From an uncultured Clostridia bacterium (lineage in GTDB: Bacteria; Bacillota; Clostridia; TANB77; CAG-508): DNA of 11,135 nt. Location of the stretch: assembly GCA_947631385.1 (NCBI GenBank), contig CANRLE010000029.1, forward strand, positions 1-11,135, read 5' to 3'. Below are positions 8,401 to 11,135 of this stretch, in pieces; position 1 is the stretch's first letter, and every line of letters begins with the position of its first letter. A program made the position numbers and the translations under genes. The notes under the pieces were generated by a model. It worked only from the letters and a program-made list of their open reading frames with translations, was not told the DNA's origin and did not search any database.

Positions 8401-10663
8401 TCCAAGTGTAAGAAATTATACTTCAGAAAGTCACTATGAAGCAACAGAAAAATATCCAGAAAGATCAGTAACAATAAGATTTAAATTACTTGATCCAGAT
8501 GATGCAGCTGAAAAAGATGAAGATGGAAATCTAAAAAATGCTTGCATTTATGTAGGAAGCGGAAGTATACCAGATACAAATGGAGACGTAAAACCAAAAA
8601 TAAAAATTAATGATCCAGATGATCCAAATGATATTAATGAAATAACCTTTATCAATATTCCTGTACTTAAATCATATTTAGCAAATGTAAGATTAAGTTA
8701 TGATTTAGACACAGATAATTTAAATTCATTATTAGGAAAAGACGAAAATACTGATAATGGTTCAGCATTATATCGTGCATTAGTTTTGGTAGTGCCCCCA
8801 AGTGAGCTTCATATTGAGAATATAGACACATATAAAGAAAATACAAAAACACATTATTTTGAAAAAAATGAAAAAATAAAATATTCATTTACAAGTGATG
8901 TTATCTCTGGTTATGGAACAGCAAGTAAATATTATCCAACAGTTGCTACAATTGATGGAAAGAAATATGAACTAGAGAAAAATGACAGAACATATACAAC
9001 AGTTGAATCACTTCCGGGATATGAAGAGTCAGGTGTTAAAACTATTACATTAAATAGTGTAACTTTAGACAATAATGAAATAATAAATTTAAAAGAAAAG
9101 ACAACACAAATAGAAGTATTAAAAGATAAATTATCTATTGACAACTATGTTTTAGATACTGTAAGTGATGTACCAAATGTAACTTTTTCTATGAATGATG
9201 AGGAAGATACATTTAAGAGAGGAGAAATTATTATTACAAACTTGAGTAATAATCAAAAACAAACAATTCCTCTTGAAAAAGGTAAATTTACATACGAATT
9301 AAATGATTTAACAGAAAAAGTAATGTATCAAATTGATCTTTCTATTACATATGATTTAGATACTAATGAGCTAGGTGATGCAGCAGAAAATGAGAAAACA
9401 GAGATATTTGAAACTAAACAATTTAAGATTATTCAAAATTATGAATTAAAAATTAGTAATTTAAAAGTAATCAACATGAATAGAGAAGGAAGAAAGTTAG
9501 ATATCCAATTTGAAAGCACTAATGCTGGTAACTATGATGTTATAGAAGTGAAGATAGACGGAAGTACTTATAGTGCTACAAAACAAGATGATGGAAGTTA
9601 CATAGTAAAAGATATAACTTTTGAAGACCAAGAAAATAAAATTTTATATTTGCAAGAAGTAAAATTAGAAAACACTAAACAACTTCCAGTAACTGATACA
9701 AGTTTCAAAATTTTAAAAACAAAACCAACAGTTGATGTATTTAAAACTTCTGTATCAGCAAATAAAGATTTTATTACAGCAACATTTACACTAAAAGATA
9801 ATGAAAAAACAGTAACAAAATTATATGCAACATTAAAATATGCAAAAACAGATGAAGTTGTTGAAACGAAAGAATTAGACGCAACTGCAAGTACTGTAAA
9901 TCTAGAAGCACCAAAAGCAGAAACTTATAAAGTGGAACTTAGTGCAGACTATGACCTTGTAGATGGAGCAGTTCATAAAAATCAACAATTATCAGAACAA
10001 CAGGATGTTAAAGTAGGAATTAGAGCAAGTATTGCAGGAACTAACATGTCTACTTATTATCCAAAAAAAGGCGGAACAGTTGATATTTTCTATAATATTG
10101 ACGATAATACAGATTTAGATGTTAACAGTATAGTTGTAAATGACAAAACATATAGTGGTGATGAGTTACAAAAACAAGAAGATGGAACATATAAGATTAG
10201 TTATCAAGCACCAAGCGAATATGGAATAGTAGATTTAAAAATAACAAAAATATCTTATGACGAAGAAGAAATACAAGTAAATCGTATTGACCAATTTGAT
10301 GTATTAAAATCACCAGTACAAATGATAGGATATACAGCTGAACCAAACTATGAAGATAAATCAGTAACATTTAAATTTACATTAATGGATAATGATAATG
10401 CTTTACTTGAGGGTGACAATAACTTGTATTGCTATTATGGACCATATACAGATGAAAAAGGAAATAGGACACCTAAAGTTCAATTAGGAGAGAACGAAAT
10501 AACATTTAAAAATCTTGTAGAAGGTAGATTGTACTTATTTACAGTTATAGCATCATATGATTTAGATACAGACCAATTAAATAGTTTGCTAGGAAAAGAT
10601 AGTAATACGAATGAAGGTCGTGCTCTTACTAGAATCGGATTTGTGCTAATGCCTCAACAATAA
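2480..10663 (+). CDS. Giant surface protein: signal peptide, cohesin, membrane hairpin, dockerin, about 24 beta-domain repeats
   Basis: This 2727-aa protein starts with a signal peptide (1-23, cleavage after VNA). A cohesin-like domain (about 27-151) follows, then two membrane helices (about 183-201 and 210-230) joined by a basic loop RFKKKEKN, which the positive-inside rule places in the cytoplasm. A dockerin comes next (about 233-287), then a short Pro/Thr/Glu-rich linker and about 2400 residues of tandem beta-rich domains of about 100 aa that look Ig/Fn3-like. The protein ends right after the last domain (stop at 10661-10663). It has no LPXTG or SLH anchor, so the hairpin is its likely membrane anchor. 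The ectodomain is acidic and nearly free of cysteine. The domains alternate between two kinds (A/C and B/D), forming about 12 doublets; most are grouped into a 387-392 aa super-repeat. A structural fibre, adhesin or scaffold outside the cell is the best inference; no catalytic domain is visible. I do not recognise a named protein. prfB follows after 30 nt with no terminator between. Confidence 0.95.
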   Translation: MKKIITFLMLFIFSFSFISIVNAKEKVELNVSKDEVDLGEEIELSINIDEEMSMYACTAKLTYDKDVFEVLDTQDFKEQENWSNITYNAKNNKFALINKKGISGEKLLQIKLKVREDAKPGKTAITINSIKTSDGNKEISLDGSTAEVMILKNGLDKDESIPTNDIQEATEENIFVQVKQDCPWLVYVLIAIIIIDIIFLVRFKKKEKNVTIVAIVVLIIALIFAIILLFTTKADVNQDGKIDYEDSKDIMEYLLEIKNDEEISDKDVDNDGEITIKDVAIVTDKATNNNKYTVNVTEPPKAESSTTNPPKEEDNKNYSVAIAESSISTNTPSKNEELTIDLHMEVNPKTDVEFVEIEGKSYKVEKVGENLYRIKVKALSQAGLQNIEISNVILDNGRKIKSNLKITVDVLKDKPVVENFLVDAKKEIPDISFVLKDEDNSFKTGKIIVTDEAGNIVLEESIKVGENKFTKGLEEGKKYSIKIITDYDLDSNYFNEENGGSSQTQETIVDKNLTFNRDYNFIGKNITITEKVTSADKLIISFENDCDSYYPVETVKINGKTYTVSKKGNTYQVELEKDKKGKNTVTLEEVTLSNGAKYEVNKKLTYIYMKQILSINSVNAKLEDDTINVDFDITDIDESATTITLYLKNSRGEIVSEKELDLQERASSFDIEFAGTYSVELVVKYDLGDGIKQEIKLICSDIKTPIKASITNSKPLNYYVAKGEETEITYTIKDNTTEDVVSLEINGVTLPVTKQKDGNYNVKYKAPTKSGELTLTVTKINYKEETINTSYESKVEILKSAPTITHLLVDDSQDKPILSFGIQDEENTFVRGKVIIVDENNKTQEIEFNKDTTSIQLENIAQHIIYDVKIEVTYDLDMDRNNNQNQKTDILKEHNFEIVKDYDFKLDNLTVKEVNRERNVIVLQFESTNISRYVIEEALINGEEYSVTKNGTTYTVEVPITNTKRTTLTLEEVILNNLKDFENLNKSVVVFKNAPIVTQIEANVSNDKNAITSRFEVTDEDDTLIKLYTQLKDKNGKVVETKELDKTAREVTFQTSDNNVYQAGEYTVDILADYNTLDGLKHEKETLASKGNITVDIVSNILGDIISSYYVEKGQKIEIVFTVDDNTDLDVTEIMMEGKPYSVEKQADGTYKMEYTALEVSGKEILEVTEIKYGTKAIEEYYEIEIEVLKSAPTITHIMVDDTHDKPVLLFGVQDEEDTFVSGKVIIIDEKNQKQEIEFSKNETSIELENIAQHTIYDVQIEVTYDLDTDKNNNQNQKTEVLKEHNFEILKDYDFKLNNLVVKEVNRERNVIVLQFESTNLSRYPVEEVIINGEEYLVTKDGTTYTVEVPIISTEKTTLKLEEATLKNLKDFDGLNESVVVFKDAPTVTNIEASVSDEKNSITTSFEVTDEDDTLTKIYVQLKDENGKVIETKELDKNARNVTFETTNGVYQAGKYSIDILADYNTLDGLSHEKVTLANKENITVDIVANIVKHTNTSYYIQKEAEANIFYTIEDNTDLNVTKLIINEKEYNAEKQADGTYKIIYKVPNTSGEQTLNVTGICYQNQTVETSYTSKIEVLKSEPVITHIMVDDTNEKPVLSFVLQDEEDAFVSGRIIIIDEKNQRQELEFNKDNTSIELENIAQHTIYDVQIEVTYDLDIDRNNNQHQKTEVLKEHNFEILKDYDFKLNNLVVKEVNRERNVIVLQFESTNLSRYPVEEVLINGEEYPVTKSGTTYTVEVPITSTEKTTLTLEEATLKNLKDFDGLNESVVVFKKAPTATVTYTNAPDEKNTITAKFDVTDEDSVVTKLYAELKNAKGDIVETKELDKTAREVTFKTSEGTIYQAGDYTVVIAANYDTVDGIKHEKEDLAEKGGITIGIEASIKSATPSTYYPKKGKDIEVSYTVEDNTDVDVTNIVINGQDYETTKESEDTYKITYTAPKDYGMADLKVTQISYDNTDIEVTEYISQIDVLKTVPSVRNYTSESHYEATEKYPERSVTIRFKLLDPDDAAEKDEDGNLKNACIYVGSGSIPDTNGDVKPKIKINDPDDPNDINEITFINIPVLKSYLANVRLSYDLDTDNLNSLLGKDENTDNGSALYRALVLVVPPSELHIENIDTYKENTKTHYFEKNEKIKYSFTSDVISGYGTASKYYPTVATIDGKKYELEKNDRTYTTVESLPGYEESGVKTITLNSVTLDNNEIINLKEKTTQIEVLKDKLSIDNYVLDTVSDVPNVTFSMNDEEDTFKRGEIIITNLSNNQKQTIPLEKGKFTYELNDLTEKVMYQIDLSITYDLDTNELGDAAENEKTEIFETKQFKIIQNYELKISNLKVINMNREGRKLDIQFESTNAGNYDVIEVKIDGSTYSATKQDDGSYIVKDITFEDQENKILYLQEVKLENTKQLPVTDTSFKILKTKPTVDVFKTSVSANKDFITATFTLKDNEKTVTKLYATLKYAKTDEVVETKELDATASTVNLEAPKAETYKVELSADYDLVDGAVHKNQQLSEQQDVKVGIRASIAGTNMSTYYPKKGGTVDIFYNIDDNTDLDVNSIVVNDKTYSGDELQKQEDGTYKISYQAPSEYGIVDLKITKISYDEEEIQVNRIDQFDVLKSPVQMIGYTAEPNYEDKSVTFKFTLMDNDNALLEGDNNLYCYYGPYTDEKGNRTPKVQLGENEITFKNLVEGRLYLFTVIASYDLDTDQLNSLLGKDSNTNEGRALTRIGFVLMPQQ
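2558..2932 (+). other. Cohesin-like domain of the giant protein
   Basis: About residues 27-151 of the protein. The pattern follows type I cohesins. VELNVSKDEVDLGEEIELSI opens the domain like the VxVGxVxGxPGDxVxVPV strand. LTYDKDVFEVLD matches LxYDPxVLEVV. The end, LLQIKLKVREDAKPGKTAIT followed by SDGNKEISLDGSTAEVMI, matches FKVKxxAxxGxxxIT...GxVxI. Cohesins bind dockerins, classically holding enzymes on a cellulosome scaffold. This copy is near the membrane anchor and has no neighbouring cohesins. The dockerin it might bind is in the same chain. Binding itself cannot be read from sequence. Confidence 0.78.
3026..3169 (+). other. Two-helix membrane hairpin of the giant protein
   Basis: Helix 1 (about residues 183-201, PWLVYVLIAIIIIDIIFLV) and helix 2 (about 210-230, VTIVAIVVLIIALIFAIILL) are separated by RFKKKEKN. 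The positive loop places the turn in the cytoplasm. Both the cohesin before it and the dockerin plus repeats after it are then outside. An Asp sits in the middle of helix 1 (residue 196), which is unusual for a plain anchor. Confidence 0.88.
3176..3340 (+). other. Dockerin type I domain with two intact calcium loops
   Basis: About residues 233-287. The two EF-hand-like loops are DVNQDGKIDYED (235-246) and DVDNDGEITIKD (267-278). Each keeps acidic or Asn ligands at positions 1, 3, 5 and 12 with Gly at 6, as in dockerins and other calcium loops. Each is followed by a short helix (SKDIMEYLLEI and VAIVTDKAT). The 32-residue spacing between loops is slightly longer than the usual 22-24-residue linker plus loop. 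Dockerins normally sit at a protein end; here it lies between the membrane hairpin and the repeat region. Confidence 0.85.
3464..4624 (+). repeat. Super-repeat unit 0 (divergent copy, domains A0-B0-C0-D0)
   Basis: First copy of the four-domain unit, 1161 nt (387 aa) to the matching point in unit 1. It is clearly related but divergent: VDVLKDKPVVENFLVDAKKE replaces the VEVLKSAPTITHIMVDDT of later units. The B domain keeps YDLDSNYFNEEN and the C domain keeps the INGKTYTVSKKGNTYQVE pattern. The divergence suggests an older copy at the edge of the array. Boundaries are approximate. Confidence 0.75.
4625..5797 (+). repeat. Super-repeat unit 1 (A1-B1-C1-D1)
   Basis: 1173 nt (391 aa), in frame, running from the residues before NYYVAKGEE to just before the next SYYVEKG. 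It contains SAPTITHLLVDDSQDKP (B), DFKLDNLTVKEVNRERNVIV (C) and FEVTDEDDTLIKLYTQLKD (D), all nearly repeated in units 2 and 3. Its A domain is the least like the others, with TIKDNTTEDVVSLEING. Confidence 0.9.
5798..6967 (+). repeat. Super-repeat unit 2 (A2-B2-C2-D2)
   Basis: 1170 nt (390 aa). It is closest to unit 3: positions 6356-6439 are identical to 7526-7609 (84 nt), with few changes on either side. Order is A (SYYVEKGQK, DNTDLDVTEI), B (APTITHIMVDDTHDKP, YDLDTDKNNNQNQ), C (NRERNVIVLQFESTNLSRYP) and D (FEVTDEDDTLTKIYVQLKD, YNTLDG). Confidence 0.92.
6968..8140 (+). repeat. Super-repeat unit 3 (A3-B3-C3-D3)
   Basis: 1173 nt (391 aa). B and C are almost the same as in unit 2 at both DNA and protein level. 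The D domain begins to diverge (ATVTYTNAPDEKNTITAKFD, YDTVDG) and is closer to the following, older units. This suggests that duplication or conversion of units 2 and 3 affected the B-C part most. Confidence 0.92.
8141..10663 (+). repeat. C-terminal divergent repeat region (A4-B4', A/C-B5, C5-D5, A6-B6')
   Basis: Four more doublets, not near-identical to the central units. A4 and A6 both start with STYYPKKG and match each other well. B4' (about 8405-8815) and B6' (about 10316-10663) are a special variant with an insertion ending in YDLDTDxLNSLLGKDxNT and then GxALxR. Between them lie an A/C-like domain with the HYFEKNEKI start, a normal B (YDLDTNELGD), a C (MNREGRKLDIQFESTNAGNY) and a D (TVTKLYATLKYAK, YDLVDG). 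The B' variant closes the protein and also occurs in the middle, so this region may be an older A-B-C-D-A-B' core. Boundaries are by eye. Confidence 0.75.
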
Positions 10664-10680
10664 TATGAATAGAATAGAAT

Positions 10681-10686
10681 GGAGAG
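10681..10686 (+). promoter_or_regulatory. Ribosome binding site of prfB
   Basis: GGAGAG sits 7 nt before the ATG at 10694. No hairpin or T-tract lies in the 30 nt between the giant gene's stop and this ATG, so prfB may be read through from upstream or from a promoter inside the giant gene. I see no clear promoter in the gap. Confidence 0.75.
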
Positions 10687-10693
10687 TGACAAA

Positions 10694-11135
10694 ATGTTAG
10701 AATTAGAAGAAAACACTAAAATATTGCAAGCTTTAAAACAAAAATTAGAAGAATTGGGTGAATCTCTTTGACATAGCTAATTTAAAAAGAAAATTAGCAG
10801 AATTAGAAGAACAAACATATCAAGAAAATTTTTGGAATGATACACAAAAATCTAGCAAAATATTATCACAAATCAAAAGTATAAAAGCAAAAACAAATGA
10901 ATATCAAAGATTAGAAACAGAGATAGCAAACCTAATAGAATTGACTGAATTAGTAGAATTAGAAGCAGATGAACAAATGGCAAAAGACATTATAAAAAAT
11001 ACGAATAAAATGCAAAAAGAAATTGAAAAATTTGAAATAACAACTTTTCTATCTGGAAAATATGATGCCAATAATGCAATAGTTACTATTCATCCGGGAG
11101 CAGGAGGAACAGAGTCACAAGACTGGGCTGAAATG
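10694..11135 (+). CDS. prfB: Peptide chain release factor 2, N-terminal part (3' end outside window)
   Basis: RF2 recognises UAA and UGA stop codons and triggers peptide release on the ribosome. The reading frame is two-part: 25 codons (10694-10768) end at an in-frame UGA (10769-10771), and translation continues in the +1 frame from GAC at 10770 to the window end, giving 147 residues so far. The zero-frame part ends EELGESL; the +1 part begins DIANLKRKLAELEEQTYQEN and then FWND, typical of RF2 domain 1. It reaches HPGAGGTESQDWAEM, the conserved start of the core domain just before the window edge. The stop-recognition SPF and catalytic GGQ motifs should lie beyond the window. The internal UGA is the known RF2 autoregulatory frameshift, not a mutation. 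It is a housekeeping gene, probably unrelated in function to the surface-protein gene before it. Confidence 0.97.
10755..10772 (+). promoter_or_regulatory. Programmed +1 frameshift site of prfB
   Basis: The site reads TTGGGTGAATCTCTTTGAC (starting at 10754), with CTT (10766-10768) followed by TGA and C. This is the classic CUU-UGA-C slippery site: when RF2 is scarce, the Leu tRNA on CUU slips one base forward and GAC is read next. The upstream stimulator is GGGTGA rather than the textbook AGGGGG. It can still pair with the anti-Shine-Dalgarno through GGTGA, but its spacing differs, so it may be a weaker variant. Confidence 0.93.

Noticed and set aside
2437..9144. Minus-strand open frames of 60-150 codons opposite the giant gene
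   Set aside because: They are antisense shadows of a low-complexity AT-rich coding strand. They are rich in Ser, Phe, Leu and Ile, recur with the repeats and lack credible ribosome sites.
3464..10663. Regular repetition that might suggest a CRISPR array or satellite DNA
   Set aside because: The periods are about 1.17 kb, all in frame within one open reading frame, and changes are mostly silent or conservative. These are protein-coding domain repeats.
10769..10771. In-frame TGA near the start of prfB, suggesting a pseudogene or sequencing error
   Set aside because: It lies in the conserved CTT-TGA-C context, and the +1 frame continues as typical RF2 sequence. It is the known programmed frameshift.

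Overview
The window comes from a strongly AT-rich, low-GC Gram-positive bacterium. An uncultured gut or anaerobic Clostridia lineage is the best guess. This rests on A/T-ending codon use, GGAGG-like ribosome sites, a TTGACA/TAAAAT promoter, and a type I cohesin and dockerin, which are known mainly from Clostridia. UGA acts as a stop: it ends the serpin-like gene and is the regulatory stop in prfB. The exact lineage cannot be read from the sequence.

Layout, all on the + strand. (1) Positions 1-2347 hold a tight three-gene run with gaps of 5 and 2 nt: the 3' end of an unrecognised gene, an ECF-type sigma factor with a C-terminal two-helix membrane extension, and a membrane-anchored protein with a serpin-like C-terminus. 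(2) Positions 2348-2479 are intergenic, with a long, unusually GC-rich perfect hairpin followed by a good sigma-A promoter. (3) Positions 2480-10663 hold one giant gene (2727 aa). Its order is signal peptide, cohesin-like domain, two-helix membrane hairpin, dockerin with two intact calcium loops, then about 24 beta-rich domains of about 100 aa. These are built as alternating doublets, most of them grouped into a 387-392 aa super-repeat. (4) Positions 10694-11135 hold the start of prfB (release factor 2), cut by the window edge, with its programmed +1 frameshift site intact.

How the genes may work together (inference): the first three genes look like one transcript encoding a transcription factor tethered to the membrane plus a surface-exposed serpin-like partner. 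The giant gene has its own promoter and would be a membrane-anchored surface fibre. The predicted topology puts both its cohesin and its dockerin outside the cell, on either side of one membrane hairpin, so the protein could bind itself, a sister copy, or other dockerin/cohesin proteins. Whether the sigma factor controls the giant gene is not shown by the sequence. prfB is a housekeeping gene that simply follows.

The most unusual part is the giant protein: cohesin and dockerin in one chain around a membrane hairpin, with a hierarchically duplicated ectodomain. The neighbouring tethered sigma factor and serpin-like protein are the second point of interest.
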